Assembly: GCF_902506325.1 (NCBI RefSeq)
Contig: NZ_LR732328.1
Location: forward strand, 1,175,071 to 1,239,070
Direction of reading: 5' to 3'
DNA length: 64,000 bases
From: Limnobacter sp. 130
GTDB lineage: Bacteria; Pseudomonadota; Gammaproteobacteria; Burkholderiales; Burkholderiaceae_B
Below are positions 25,491-35,728 of the stretch, in pieces. The position numbers were made by a program, and so were the translations under genes. Within the stretch, counting starts at the first letter, position 1. The number at the start of each line of letters is the position of its first letter. The notes beneath the pieces were generated by a model. It worked only from the letters and a program-made list of their open reading frames with translations. It searched no databases and was not told where the DNA came from.

Positions 25491-26858
25491 ATGACCGAAC
25501 AACCAGCCGACCCTGCCAAAGCGTTTGAAGACCACGCCCCAACGCCGGTCAGGCCCAAGTTTGTTCGGCAACTGGGTCAGTTTTCTGCGGGCTTGCTGGT
25601 CGCAGCTTTGGTCTTATTGGTGGCCGGTTTGTTTGCCAAAAGCCAATCGGACAACATTCGCAATACCCAACTGACCCAAATCAACCTGGTGGAAGGCCGC
25701 GTTCAACAAGAATTGCTGGCGCTCAATGGCCCGGGCAGTGAAACCGTGCAACCTCAGGGTTTAAAAGCCCTGCTGGGAATTGGCCAACAGGTCAGCCAGC
25801 AAAACAAAGGGATCCAGTGGTTCGGTGGCCTGCACAGCCAAACCTTGCAGGTGTTGTTAACGCAAAGTATTGAAGCACTCTCGCGCCCGGTCGCAGGCAT
25901 TGATTCAAACCTGGACACGCAGCGCCAACTGGAAATCCAGTTGCGCCTTGACACCCTGCCCAAACTCGCACAACTCAAATCGCACATTGCCCAAGCCACC
26001 AACGGCTATCTGGTCTTGGTATTCGGCTTGACCACATTGTTGGCAGCGATCGGCGTTGCTTTGGGTATTCAATGGAACACCCACCGAAAAACCCTGGCCC
26101 TAAGCCGCAGGGTGCAAATGTTAAGCCGGGCACTGCACAGCCAACAAGAAAACGACCAGAAGCGGGAAGGTGCGCATGCAGCTTTGGAAGGCGTATTAAA
26201 AGCACTCAACAGCAACCAGCAACTGGAACACCGTGGCACGCTGATGCAAATTGGGCAGCAGCTGGAGGAATTGAATCAAAGTGGACGTGCCGTGTTGCAG
26301 TTCGCCAAATCATTCCACCAGTTGTCTACCCAAGGTACACAGGTGGTGAAATCCACCCTCAACAGTGAGCAACGCAACGCCAAGGCCGAAAACCACATGG
26401 AAATCATGCAAACCCAGCTGGAAGGTTTGCGCTCCGACATTCGAAGTGCGGCACAGGGTTTGCGCAAGGCTGGCGAGGTAAGCCGACAACTTTTAGGCCG
26501 GCTTGACGCATCGCAAATGGAATTGACCCTGACAGAACCGGAAAACAGCCGGCAATTGCAGCAATTGGTGGAGCAAAGCCAGCAGGCCCTGAAAGAATCC
26601 ATTGAAGGTTTGGTGCTGGCCAGCCAGAAAATCAATATGGGCCAACATGAATCGAACAAGTTGGCCGAGTACATGGCCGTGAATCAAACCGCTTGGTCCA
26701 ACTTGCTCAGCCAGGTTGAACAGGTTGCTGAATCTGCGTCGCAAGAATCTGAAAGTGCCTTGCGCCTGGCCAAACGGCTGATGGAGAAAAGCCAACAGAC
26801 CGCGCTGGCTTCACCGGGCAATCAAGCCGCCAAGGCACCACCGCAACTGCTGCCCTGA
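25491..26858 (+). CDS. Two-helix membrane protein with long coiled coil, possible PilJ relic
   Basis: Not recognised by a specific family. The 455-residue protein has a membrane helix at about 32-50, a periplasmic part, a second helix at about 172-195, and then about 250 residues of Gln-, Leu- and Ser-rich coiled coil. This matches a chemoreceptor layout, but the conserved signalling tip is absent. It follows rubredoxin at the position where pilG-pilH-pilI-pilJ usually stand in related genomes, so a degenerate or diverged PilJ is a fair guess. Its 3' end overlaps the convergent radical SAM gene by 37 bases. Confidence 0.55.
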   Translation: MTEQPADPAKAFEDHAPTPVRPKFVRQLGQFSAGLLVAALVLLVAGLFAKSQSDNIRNTQLTQINLVEGRVQQELLALNGPGSETVQPQGLKALLGIGQQVSQQNKGIQWFGGLHSQTLQVLLTQSIEALSRPVAGIDSNLDTQRQLEIQLRLDTLPKLAQLKSHIAQATNGYLVLVFGLTTLLAAIGVALGIQWNTHRKTLALSRRVQMLSRALHSQQENDQKREGAHAALEGVLKALNSNQQLEHRGTLMQIGQQLEELNQSGRAVLQFAKSFHQLSTQGTQVVKSTLNSEQRNAKAENHMEIMQTQLEGLRSDIRSAAQGLRKAGEVSRQLLGRLDASQMELTLTEPENSRQLQQLVEQSQQALKESIEGLVLASQKINMGQHESNKLAEYMAVNQTAWSNLLSQVEQVAESASQESESALRLAKRLMEKSQQTALASPGNQAAKAPPQLLP

Positions 26859-27778
26859 CCCGCCGTGCAACCGTAGCAATGGTCGCCCACCACCACTTCG
26901 ATGGAATCCAGTGCAGTTTGAGTTAAATCAGCCAAAGTCAGCGCCCGGCCTTGCGAATCACGCACAGGCCAACCCAACTGTTGATTGAAGTCGCAATCGT
27001 ACAGCGTGCCCTCGTAGTCGATCGACACCAAACTGCGGCACATGACCGCGTCCAGATTGCTTTCCCGGTAGGCGCCTTTCAGCGTATTCATGTACGTTTC
27101 AAACGTACCTTTGCTGATCAAGGTGCTGCCAAAACGGGCAATCGGCATGTTGGTAATGGTCACCAAACCGGTGAAGCGAATACCAAACTTCTCAAACAAA
27201 ACTGCCTTGTAATCAGCTTCCAGCGCCTCTTGCGGGGGTGGCAAGGCAGGACCTTGCGGGTTGAACACCAGTGTCAAGCGCAGCCTGTCGCCATAGCCCA
27301 AGGCGTTCAGCTTTTGCAAGCCCGCAATACTGGCATCAAATACGCCCTTGCCGCGCTGCTTGTCTACGTTGTCCTCGAGGTAACACGGCAATGAAGCGAA
27401 GATTTCAACTTCGTTGTCGGCCAAAAACTGGGCAAGGTCTTCATAACCCGGTTCGCTCAAAATGGTCAGGTTGCAGCGATCAATCACATGCACACCCGCC
27501 TTGCGGGCCGCAACCACCAGGCGCTTGAAGCGCGGGTTCATTTCGGGTGCGCCACCGGTTAAATCAAGCTTTTTCACCCAACCCTGATTCATCAGGGTAA
27601 TCAGCTGATCAATTTGCTCGTCCTGCATCAACTCGGTGCGATTGGGGCCTGCATTCACATGGCAGTGGGTACAACTTTGATTGCACAGGTAACCCAAATT
27701 GACCTGAATGGTTTCCAGGTTCAAGCGCTTTACGCTAGGGAAGGTGGTACTTTTCAACAAATGAACTACTGAGTGCAT
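26822..27778 (-). CDS. ArsS-like radical SAM protein
   Basis: The 318-residue protein has the radical SAM cluster motif CNQSCTHCH and the SAM-binding LDLTGGAPEMN. Its C-terminal part is Cys-rich (CRSLVSIDYEGTLYDCDFNQ, then CYGCTAGQGSSCGG), as in the ArsS/DUF3641 family implicated in arsenosugar synthesis. No arsM methyltransferase or other ars gene is nearby, so substrate assignment is only family-based. ATG 27778 has GGAG seven bases upstream; a longer open frame exists but lacks conservation. Confidence 0.75.
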   Translation of the reverse strand: MHSVVHLLKSTTFPSVKRLNLETIQVNLGYLCNQSCTHCHVNAGPNRTELMQDEQIDQLITLMNQGWVKKLDLTGGAPEMNPRFKRLVVAARKAGVHVIDRCNLTILSEPGYEDLAQFLADNEVEIFASLPCYLEDNVDKQRGKGVFDASIAGLQKLNALGYGDRLRLTLVFNPQGPALPPPQEALEADYKAVLFEKFGIRFTGLVTITNMPIARFGSTLISKGTFETYMNTLKGAYRESNLDAVMCRSLVSIDYEGTLYDCDFNQQLGWPVRDSQGRALTLADLTQTALDSIEVVVGDHCYGCTAGQGSSCGGALAA

Positions 27779-27919
27779 GTAGGCTCCGGTTTCTGTGCGC
27801 CGCGCGGTTATTTCGTTTTCAGATAATGAGAGAATCAATGCTCGGAAGCAAGATTGATGCAGTTTATTTATCGCGTTAATCGATAGTAACAAACTTACAT
27901 AAGCTCATTCGCTCAAGCC

Positions 27920-28123
27920 ATGATTCAAGTTACAGTCAACGGTGAAAATCGTGAATTACCGAGCAACAGCACGGTTGCCCACTTGGTGGAAAGCCTCCAG
28001 TTAACCGGTAAACGCATTGCTGTAGAACTCAACGGCGAAATTGTGCCCAAAAGCCAGCACGCCACCACAACCCTCAGCCAAGGGGCCAGTCTGGAAATTG
28101 TGGTCGCAGTGGGCGGCGGCTAA
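27920..28123 (+). CDS. thiS: Sulfur carrier protein ThiS
   Basis: A 67-residue ubiquitin-like protein that carries thiocarboxylate sulfur to ThiG. It has the family N-terminus ([21 protein letters not shown]) shortened here to its beta-grasp core, and ends in the required Gly-Gly (VVAVGGG). It is followed 22 bases later by thiG. No thiO or TPP riboswitch is seen in its upstream 141-base divergent region. Confidence 0.93.
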   Translation: MIQVTVNGENRELPSNSTVAHLVESLQLTGKRIAVELNGEIVPKSQHATTTLSQGASLEIVVAVGGG

Positions 28124-28145
28124 ACCATCAGGAGCAGTACCCAAC

Positions 28146-28949
28146 ATGCAAAACACCAAGGACACATGGAAAGTAGGTCACCGTGAGTTCACCAGCCGTT
28201 TGCTGGTGGGCACTGGCAAATACGCCAGCATGGAAGAAACCCGCGAGGCCATCACTGAAAGTGGCTCCGAAATTGTAACTGTGGCCATACGCCGTACCAA
28301 CATTGGCCAAAACGCCGGCGAAGCCAGCCTGCTCGACTACATTTCACCCAGCCAATTCACCTACCTGCCCAACTCCGCGGGTTGCTACACGGCCAAAGAC
28401 GCAGTGCGTACCCTGCGACTTGGCCGCGAATTGCTCGACGGCCACAACCTGTGCAAGCTCGAAGTGCTGGGCGACCCCACCAACCTGTACCCCGACATGG
28501 AAGAAACATTGGTGGCCGCCAAAGAACTGGTGGCCGATGGTTTCGACGTGATGGTGTATTGCTCCGACGACCCCATTTACGCCCGCAAGCTTGAAGATGT
28601 GGGCTGTTTGGCCATTATGCCGCTGGCGTCCCTGATCGGCTCAGGCATGGGCATTTTGAACCCGTGGAACATCAACCTGATTCTGGAAAAAGCGCAAGTG
28701 CCGGTGATCGTGGACGCTGGCGTGGGCACCGCTTCCGATGCAGCCATTGCCATGGAACTGGGTTGCGCCGGTGTACTCATGAACACCGCCATTGCCAAGG
28801 CCCAAAACCCGGTACAAATGGCGCGCGCCATGCGTTTGGCTACACAGGCCGGTCGCGAGGCCTTTCTTGCAGGTAGAATGCCGAAAAAGTTTTACACAGC
28901 CAGCCCTTCTTCCCCAGTGGAAGGCGTTATTTCATCCAGCTCAAAATGA
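28146..28949 (+). CDS. thiG: Thiazole synthase
   Basis: Forms the thiazole phosphate of thiamine from deoxyxylulose phosphate, an imine and ThiS-thiocarboxylate. The 267-residue TIM barrel begins [14 protein letters not shown] and has VAIRRTN with the Schiff-base region, [26 protein letters not shown] and [21 protein letters not shown] 28146 has AGGAGC upstream; the open frame before it overlaps thiS and is not part of the gene. trmB follows with an ATGA overlap. Confidence 0.95.
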   Translation: MQNTKDTWKVGHREFTSRLLVGTGKYASMEETREAITESGSEIVTVAIRRTNIGQNAGEASLLDYISPSQFTYLPNSAGCYTAKDAVRTLRLGRELLDGHNLCKLEVLGDPTNLYPDMEETLVAAKELVADGFDVMVYCSDDPIYARKLEDVGCLAIMPLASLIGSGMGILNPWNINLILEKAQVPVIVDAGVGTASDAAIAMELGCAGVLMNTAIAKAQNPVQMARAMRLATQAGREAFLAGRMPKKFYTASPSSPVEGVISSSSK

Positions 28950-29650
28950 CAGACCAAACCCCCGACATTCCGTTTCGCGACCAGCACATTAAAAGTTTTG
29001 TGAAACGTCGGGGGCATATTTCACGCGCCCAAGAACGTGCGGTGGAAGATGGCATGCCCAAATGGGGCATCGCCTACAGCGCACAGACTCAAATTGATTT
29101 CAGCAAACAATGGGGCACCACCGGCCAGCCCAATTGGCTGGAAATTGGTTTTGGCATGGGCGAAACCACTGCCAAAATAGCCAAGGCACATCCCCATGTG
29201 AACTACCTGGGCGTAGAAATTTACACCGCCGGCGTGGGTTCGCTGATCAAGAAAATCGAAGAAGACGGCATTGAAAACATTCGCATCATTTCACACGATG
29301 TGGTCGATGTGTTGCGTGACATGATTCCCGACGCCAGCCTGGACAAAGTTCTGCTGTACTTCCCCGACCCCTGGCGCAAAGCCCGCCACCACAAACGGCG
29401 TCTGATTCAGCCTGAGTTTGTCGCCAAGCTTGCAAAGAAAATGAAACCAGGTGGTGTTTTGCACTGCGCCACCGACTGGGAAAACTACGCCCACCACATG
29501 CACGATGTACTCAGTGTGGCACCCCACTGGAAAAATATGGCTGATGCGCCATTCGCACCACGCCCCGACGACAGGCCACTGACCAAGTTCGAAAATCGAG
29601 GTCTGAAATTGGGTCATGGCGTTTGGGACCTCCTGTACCAGGTACGCTGA
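28946..29650 (+). CDS. trmB: tRNA (guanine-N7-)-methyltransferase
   Basis: Methylates G46 of tRNA with SAM. The 234-residue protein has SAM-binding [28 protein letters not shown], and the family motif [16 protein letters not shown], ending [15 protein letters not shown]. It overlaps the thiG stop (ATGA), and that thiG-trmB order is common in betaproteobacteria. Confidence 0.95.
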   Translation: MTDQTPDIPFRDQHIKSFVKRRGHISRAQERAVEDGMPKWGIAYSAQTQIDFSKQWGTTGQPNWLEIGFGMGETTAKIAKAHPHVNYLGVEIYTAGVGSLIKKIEEDGIENIRIISHDVVDVLRDMIPDASLDKVLLYFPDPWRKARHHKRRLIQPEFVAKLAKKMKPGGVLHCATDWENYAHHMHDVLSVAPHWKNMADAPFAPRPDDRPLTKFENRGLKLGHGVWDLLYQVR

Positions 29651-29737
29651 AGCACAAACAGACCTCCCCTCTTGCGGTATGCCTTGCCGAGCCTGAATTT
29701 GCTTTAATCAGGCTCAACCTCGCAAATTCTATACGGC

Positions 29738-31741
29738 ATGCTTTCATCGCAAAAAAACGGACTGGTGCGTGCATTCATCTCCAACAGCGCCGTCATATCG
29801 CTCAATTCACGCACGCTATTGGTTTGCGTCACCGCCTTGTTGGCCCTGTCGCTCTGCATTTACGCCATTTTGAACAATCAGTTCAGCGCACAGCATGCTG
29901 AACACATTGACCAATTACTCACGGCCAAAGCGCAAGCCATCGACCACAGCGACCACACAGGGCACGACCACGCCCTGGCCATGACACCGGTCTATTACCA
30001 CTCCGGCAATCTTGAAGGTGCGCAGGGTACGTCGCATTGGCCCAAAGGCTGCGAATTGGTGCCCACACTACCCGGGTCTGAAATTCGTCGTTTTCAATGC
30101 GGAAATGGCATCCGTCTGCATGCCCTTCAGGCCATGCTTCCGCCTGAACACGCGGCAGGCCAGGTCATCACCTTGTGGGCAACACACATTCCCAATGCCT
30201 CATTGTTGAACATGCAGCTGGAGGATCTCCTTGGTCTCGCCGCCCTGATGCTGGTCATCAGCACTTTGTGCAGTCGCTGGATCAGTCAATCCATTACCCA
30301 ACCTTTGGGCGAAATTACCGCCAGTGCGCAACTGATGGCCGACGGTAACTACGATTGGCGGCTTTCCGAGAGCTCAATTGGCGAAATCAACCAACTGGCG
30401 TTCACATTCAACCACATGGCCAAAAGCCTGCAAGAACGCGACAAAGTCATTCGGCGAACCGCGTACAAAGACCAGCTGACTGGACTGGACAACCGCGCGT
30501 ATTTGACGCTCGCATTAAGGGAACGAACACAAAGCGCCCGCGAGCCATTGAGTATTGTGATTTGGGGCATCGACAACCTGGACAATATCAATGAAGTGCT
30601 GGGACATGATGTTGCCGACAAAGTGTTAATCAAAGTGGCACGCAAGGCCAGTCGCATTTGTCAGGAAAACCTGGTGATTGCACGGCTTGAAGGCAATATT
30701 TTCTGCATGTTGTTGCCGCGAGAGCTACTTGAAAACATGTTGAAAAAGCACACACTGAAACGCATGCTTCACGGTTCACTGCGGGTGCAAGACTACCAGC
30801 TGGATATTCAAAGCCACGCTGGCCTTGCCCATTACCCCGAGCACGGCCAATGCCCCGAGACACTGATGCGCAGGGCAGAAATCGCCCGCCAACTGGCCAA
30901 GAAAACACGCCAAACCAGCATTGTGTTCGAAGCCCGGCTTGAACAACGCTCAGCCAACCGCCTTGAGCTGATTGCCCAACTGCGCAGGGCCATCACCGAC
31001 GACGAGTTTTGTCTGTACTTTCAGCCCAAGCTAAACCTTCGAACCAACAGCATCAATCAGGCGGAGGTGTTGTTGCGCTGGAATCACCCTACCCACGGTT
31101 TGATTGCGCCAGGCGCCTTTATCGAACTTGCAGAGCAAACAGGCATGATTCGCGAGATTACCCGCCTGGTCCTCAAACAAACCTACGCCATCATCAATCT
31201 GTGCGCGAATCAAAACATCAGGCTGTCGGTGAACCTGTCCGCCATGGATCTGGAAGACTTCAGCCTGATTGATTTCATGCAACACATGCACAGCAAGCAA
31301 CCCGACGCCTCACGCCATATTGTGCTGGAAATCACCGAAAGCGCTGCGATGCGAGACCCCGAGCAAGCGCTGGACATACTGAATCAACTGGCCGCCATGC
31401 ATTTTCAGATCGCGGTGGACGACTTTGGCACGGGCTACTCCTCCCTGGCTTATTTGAAACGCTTTCCGGTGACTGAACTTAAAATTGATCGCTCCCTGGT
31501 ACAGGGCGCAGACATTGATACCGATGGACAAATCATTCTTGAATCAACCATTGAAATGGGACACATCATGGGTCTGCTGGTGACGACCGAAGGCGTAGAG
31601 ACACAAGCCGAATACGAACTGGTCAAAAAACTGGGGGCCGACTATGTTCAAGGCTTCTGGTTGTCCAAACCCATGTCATTTGACGAATTCAAATTGAAAC
31701 ACCTGATTGGCAATCACGATCAAATGGTTCATCAACTCTAA
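29738..31741 (+). CDS. HAMP-GGDEF-EAL membrane protein, cyclase site degenerate
   Basis: A 667-residue inner-membrane protein with helices at about 27-46 and 162-182 flanking a His-rich periplasmic region (HSDHTGHDHAL), a HAMP linker at 183-240, a GGDEF-fold domain at about 245-400 and an EAL domain at about 415-660. The cyclase signature is lost (RLEGNIF in place of GGDEF). The phosphodiesterase site reads EVL instead of EAL but keeps the catalytic Glu, and EITES, DDFGTGYSSL, KIDRSLV and TEGVET are present. Likely a c-di-GMP phosphodiesterase or receptor. The His cluster could bind metal, which is speculation. Confidence 0.85.
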   Translation: MLSSQKNGLVRAFISNSAVISLNSRTLLVCVTALLALSLCIYAILNNQFSAQHAEHIDQLLTAKAQAIDHSDHTGHDHALAMTPVYYHSGNLEGAQGTSHWPKGCELVPTLPGSEIRRFQCGNGIRLHALQAMLPPEHAAGQVITLWATHIPNASLLNMQLEDLLGLAALMLVISTLCSRWISQSITQPLGEITASAQLMADGNYDWRLSESSIGEINQLAFTFNHMAKSLQERDKVIRRTAYKDQLTGLDNRAYLTLALRERTQSAREPLSIVIWGIDNLDNINEVLGHDVADKVLIKVARKASRICQENLVIARLEGNIFCMLLPRELLENMLKKHTLKRMLHGSLRVQDYQLDIQSHAGLAHYPEHGQCPETLMRRAEIARQLAKKTRQTSIVFEARLEQRSANRLELIAQLRRAITDDEFCLYFQPKLNLRTNSINQAEVLLRWNHPTHGLIAPGAFIELAEQTGMIREITRLVLKQTYAIINLCANQNIRLSVNLSAMDLEDFSLIDFMQHMHSKQPDASRHIVLEITESAAMRDPEQALDILNQLAAMHFQIAVDDFGTGYSSLAYLKRFPVTELKIDRSLVQGADIDTDGQIILESTIEMGHIMGLLVTTEGVETQAEYELVKKLGADYVQGFWLSKPMSFDEFKLKHLIGNHDQMVHQL

Positions 31742-31846
31742 ACGCTTCAAATAGCACCTCAAATCTGGCTGTATTTGACCCGAGCGCGCTCTGCTTCGAT
31801 ATGATGTTGACATGACAATTCACACACCCAAAGCATCACCGTGAAA

Positions 31847-33448
31847 ATGAAACAGTTCGACGTCGCCATCATCGGCAGTGGTTTAGCAGGACTCACCACA
31901 GCCCTGCAATTGGCTGACAAGCTCAAAGTGGCCATTATCTGCAAACGCTCTGTGTCTGACTCTGCCAGCCGCTGGGCACAGGGTGGCATTGCCGCTGTAC
32001 GCGACCCCGCAGACAGCGTTGCCGAGCACGTGCAAGACACGCTGGTGGCAGGTGGCGGCCTGTGTGAACGTGATGCAGTGCAATTCATTCTTGAAAATGC
32101 ATCGAAATCCATCGACTGGCTGGTGGAACAGGGCGTGCCTTTTTCTCGTGAAGACGAAGAAGGCCCGAGTAACACCGAACCCAACGGCTTTCACCTGACA
32201 CGCGAAGGTGGCCACAGCCGCCGGCGAATTCTGCATGTGGCCGATGCCACAGGCGATGCCGTACAAACCACGCTGGAAGCCAAGGCACGCAACCACCCGA
32301 ACATTCAATTGTTTGAACACCACATGGTGATCGACCTGATCACCGGAGACCGATTGAGCGAGAAAAAAGCCGGCATTTTGGGTGCGTACATACTGGATGA
32401 GCAATCACAGCGCGTGCTCACCCTGACCTGCCCCTACATTGTGTTGGCCTGCGGTGGCGCGGGCAAGGTGTACAACTACACCACCAACCCCGACACAGCA
32501 ACCGGCGACGGCATTGCCATGGCGTGGCGTGCTGGCTGCAGAATTTCCAACATGGAATTCATTCAGTTTCACCCCACCTGCCTGTACCACCCTTACGCCA
32601 AAAGCTTTTTGATCACCGAAGCAGTCCGTGGTGAGGGCGGCCTGTTGAAACTGCCCGACGGCACCCGTTTCATGCCTGAACACGATGAACGTGCCGAACT
32701 GGCACCGCGTGACGTAGTGGCCCGCGCCATCGACTTTGAAATGAAGAAACGCGGTCTGGATTGCGTGTACCTGGACATCAGCCACGAACCAGCCGACAAG
32801 CTGAAAAAGCACTTCCCGACCATTTACAAGCGCTGCCTTGAACTGGGCATCGACATCACCAAGCAAGGCATTCCTGTGGTGCCCGCAGCGCATTACACCT
32901 GTGGTGGCGTGGTCACCGACCACAACGCCCGCACCGACATTCCCGGCCTGTACGCCGTGGGCGAAACCGCCTACACCGGCCTGCACGGTGCCAACCGCCT
33001 GGCCAGCAACAGCTTGCTGGAATGTGTGGTGTTGGGGCAAGCCGCCGCCAACCACATTTTGACCAAACCCCACCGCGAAACCATGGGCTTGCCCGACTGG
33101 GACGAAAGCCGGGTGACCGACCCCGACGAAGAGGTGGTGATTTCCCACAATTGGGCAGAACTGCGCCAAACCATGTGGAACTACGTGGGTATTGTGAGAA
33201 CCGACAAACGCCTGGAGCGCGCGCAGCACCGCATTCAGTTGCTTCGCGAGGAAATTCTCGAGTTTTACAGCAATTTCCGGGTCAGCCGGGATTTGCTGGA
33301 ACTGCGCAACCTGGTGGACGTGGCCGACCTGATTGTGACCAGCGCACTAAGCCGAAAGGAAAGCCGTGGTTTGCACTTCAGTGCCGATTATCCAGGCACA
33401 TTGCCAAAAGCATTCCCCACGGTGTTGCAGCGACCCAAGAAGAAGTGA
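31847..33448 (+). CDS. nadB: L-aspartate oxidase
   Basis: Flavoenzyme making iminoaspartate for quinolinate and NAD. The 533-residue protein opens with the FAD loop [18 protein letters not shown], then [53 protein letters not shown] and FHPTCLYHP, with a C-terminal helical domain. ATG 31847 is used; a GTG two codons earlier is possible and neither has a strong ribosome site. It converges on nadC-nadA, which complete the pathway. Confidence 0.95.
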   Translation: MKQFDVAIIGSGLAGLTTALQLADKLKVAIICKRSVSDSASRWAQGGIAAVRDPADSVAEHVQDTLVAGGGLCERDAVQFILENASKSIDWLVEQGVPFSREDEEGPSNTEPNGFHLTREGGHSRRRILHVADATGDAVQTTLEAKARNHPNIQLFEHHMVIDLITGDRLSEKKAGILGAYILDEQSQRVLTLTCPYIVLACGGAGKVYNYTTNPDTATGDGIAMAWRAGCRISNMEFIQFHPTCLYHPYAKSFLITEAVRGEGGLLKLPDGTRFMPEHDERAELAPRDVVARAIDFEMKKRGLDCVYLDISHEPADKLKKHFPTIYKRCLELGIDITKQGIPVVPAAHYTCGGVVTDHNARTDIPGLYAVGETAYTGLHGANRLASNSLLECVVLGQAAANHILTKPHRETMGLPDWDESRVTDPDEEVVISHNWAELRQTMWNYVGIVRTDKRLERAQHRIQLLREEILEFYSNFRVSRDLLELRNLVDVADLIVTSALSRKESRGLHFSADYPGTLPKAFPTVLQRPKKK

Positions 33449-33455
33449 GCGCGGC

Positions 33456-33501
33456 AGCGACTGCTTGTCGCTTGCCGGGCGGCCGGTTTGGATCAACCGG
33501 C
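33456..33501 (+). terminator. Two tandem hairpins between nadB and nadC
   Basis: AGCGAC-TGCTT-GTCGCT (33456-33472) and GCCGGTT-TGGATC-AACCGGC (33482-33501) fill the 55 bases between the convergent stops. The second is followed by TCTTAAT on the plus strand, a weak U tract. They may stop nadB transcription imperfectly. Confidence 0.5.
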
Positions 33502-33503
33502 TC

Positions 33504-34370
33504 TTAATCCAGAACCCGCAACGAGTAATCCACCGCCGTCACGTCTTTCGTCAGCGATCCAATCGAAATGCGATCAACGCCTGTTTCTGCAATTGCGCGC
33601 ACCGTGTGCTCATTCACTCCGCCCGAGGCTTCCAGAACAGCCCTACCCTTGTTCAATTCAACCGCCACGCGCATGGCTTCAAGGCCAAAGTTGTCCAGTA
33701 GCACCGACTTGGCACCAGCCTGCAAAGCCTCTTCAAGCTGCACCAAACTTTCCACTTCAATTTGCACACTTACATGCGGCGCACCCAGCGCGTCGGCACT
33801 CGCCAACACCTGTGAAATACCACCCGCTGCTGCAATGTGGTTTTCCTTGATCAAAATGCCATCGTACAAAGCCAAGCGCTGATTCAAACCACCACCCACA
33901 CGCACTGCATACTTCTGCGCCAAGCGCATGCCTGGCAGGGTTTTACGGGTGTCCAGAATGGACGCGTTGGTGCCCTCAATCAAATGTACAAAATGGCGGG
34001 TGCGGGTGGCCACGGCAGAAAGCAGCTGCAAATAATTCATCGCAGAACGCTCGGCCGTCAACAAAGGGCGGGCATGCGCATCAATTTCACACACCACCGT
34101 GCCAGCTTGCACCTCGTGCCCCTCTGGAACCTGCCAGCGCACCAAAGAATCCGGGCACAGCGCATTGAACACGCCATTGAACCAGTCTTGGCCACACACC
34201 ACAGCCTTGTCGCGGCACAGCAGTTGCGCTTTGCAACGCTTTCCTTCGGGCACCAGCAAACCAGTCCAATCGGTGTTGCCCATGTCCTCGGCGATGGCAT
34301 CGTGTACATTTTTCAACAACGCCAGTTCAAGCGCGGGTCCAAAAGATTGAAACAATTCCGAACGACTCAT
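33504..34370 (-). CDS. nadC: Nicotinate-nucleotide pyrophosphorylase (carboxylating)
   Basis: Converts quinolinate and PRPP to nicotinate mononucleotide. The 288-residue protein has [65 protein letters not shown]-type acidic strand ([14 protein letters not shown]) and [18 protein letters not shown]. Its ATG overlaps the nadA stop (ATGA), so nadA-nadC is one operon. Confidence 0.95.
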   Translation of the reverse strand: MSRSELFQSFGPALELALLKNVHDAIAEDMGNTDWTGLLVPEGKRCKAQLLCRDKAVVCGQDWFNGVFNALCPDSLVRWQVPEGHEVQAGTVVCEIDAHARPLLTAERSAMNYLQLLSAVATRTRHFVHLIEGTNASILDTRKTLPGMRLAQKYAVRVGGGLNQRLALYDGILIKENHIAAAGGISQVLASADALGAPHVSVQIEVESLVQLEEALQAGAKSVLLDNFGLEAMRVAVELNKGRAVLEASGGVNEHTVRAIAETGVDRISIGSLTKDVTAVDYSLRVLD

Positions 34371-35518
34371 GCTGGCCCCACTCCCTTGTGCGCCTGCTCA
34401 AGGCGGCCTTGGCCACGTGGCCCCGAAATACCATGTGTTTTGGCAAAATCCAGCATTCGGTCAATGCAACGGTAAGCTTGCTTGCCCAGTGCCAGATCCA
34501 CCTGCACCTCGCCCACACCACTATCAAACCCGGTTTTCAACACATCGCGCAGATTCTGCAAACCATTCATGGCCATCCACGGGCAGTGGGCGCAACTTTT
34601 ACAGGTGGCTGAGTTGCCAGCTGTGGGCGCTTCGATCAAATGTTTACCTGGCGCAAACTGTCGCATTTTATGAAGAATGCCGTTGTCAGTGGCAACAATG
34701 TAAGTGTTCACACCCGGGGTTTGAGTGGCCTTGATCAGTTGCGTGGTGGAACCCACCACATCGGCCAGCGCAACCACGTCGGCTGGTGACTCTGGGTGCA
34801 CCAACACCATGGCTTCGGGGTGCTGGGCCTTCAACAGTTTCAGTTCCTCCGCCTTGAATTCGTCGTGTACAAGGCACGAGCCCTGCCACAGCAACATGTC
34901 TGCCCCGGTCTGTTTTTGAATGTAATGGCCCAAATGCCGATCGGGTGCCCAAATCAGCTTTTGACCCTGCGCATGCAAGTGCCCAACAATGTCCAAAGCA
35001 ATACTTGAGGTGACCATCCAGTCTGCGCGCGCTTTCACGGCTGCACTGGTGTTGGCGTACACCACCACCGTGCGATCGGGGTGCTGATCGCAAAAAGCAT
35101 TGAACTCCTCTGAGGGACACCCCAGGTCGAGTGAGCATGTCGCATCCAGATCAGGCATGAATACCCGCTTCTCGGGATTCAAAATTTTGCTGGTTTCACC
35201 CATAAAACGCACACCAGCCACCACCAGGTTCTGCTGCTTGCTCTCGCGTCCAAAACGCGCCATTTCCAGCGAATCGGACACACAACCGCCGGTTTCTTCG
35301 GCCAAATCCTGCAGTTCAGCGTCCACGTAATAATGCGCAACCAGCACGGCATCGCGCGCTTTGAGCAAAGCCTTGATTTCCGCTTTCAGTGCAACCCTTT
35401 CTTCAGGCCCGGGCTGCTGGGGCACGCGGGCCCACGCTTGGGAGGGTTTACAACTTGTGGCAGGGCTGGCCTGGGATGGCAAATCGAACTCAACAGGCTT
35501 GATGTCTACTTGATTCAC
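34367..35518 (-). CDS. nadA: Quinolinate synthase A
   Basis: 4Fe-4S enzyme condensing iminoaspartate with dihydroxyacetone phosphate. The 383-residue protein has [57 protein letters not shown] and the cluster-region [10 protein letters not shown]. The start is uncertain. GTG 35518 ([12 protein letters not shown]-) matches where homologues begin; an ATG at 35641 would add 41 residues without visible conservation. No clear ribosome site exists at either. Confidence 0.93.
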   Translation of the reverse strand: MNQVDIKPVEFDLPSQASPATSCKPSQAWARVPQQPGPEERVALKAEIKALLKARDAVLVAHYYVDAELQDLAEETGGCVSDSLEMARFGRESKQQNLVVAGVRFMGETSKILNPEKRVFMPDLDATCSLDLGCPSEEFNAFCDQHPDRTVVVYANTSAAVKARADWMVTSSIALDIVGHLHAQGQKLIWAPDRHLGHYIQKQTGADMLLWQGSCLVHDEFKAEELKLLKAQHPEAMVLVHPESPADVVALADVVGSTTQLIKATQTPGVNTYIVATDNGILHKMRQFAPGKHLIEAPTAGNSATCKSCAHCPWMAMNGLQNLRDVLKTGFDSGVGEVQVDLALGKQAYRCIDRMLDFAKTHGISGPRGQGRLEQAHKGVGPA

Positions 35519-35728
35519 GGAACGCTCGGTTGGTGACAAGGAAAGTCCATATTTTACTCCCTTGGCCCTCGAAAATCCTGTGAACCCAGAACGAAGGGCG
35601 ATCTGAACTTTTAGGTAACCCCCGTCACTCAAAGGGAGCATTTTGATTAATGCGACAACGCTCGTCGCCCAACTGCCCGATCCCCGTTGTCTTTTCTAGC
35701 CCTCATCAATATTCCTGGAGCACTCTTC

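Noticed and set aside
32405-33229. 274-codon minus-strand frame within nadB
   Set aside because: Antisense shadow of nadB, with composition typical of reverse-complement reading.
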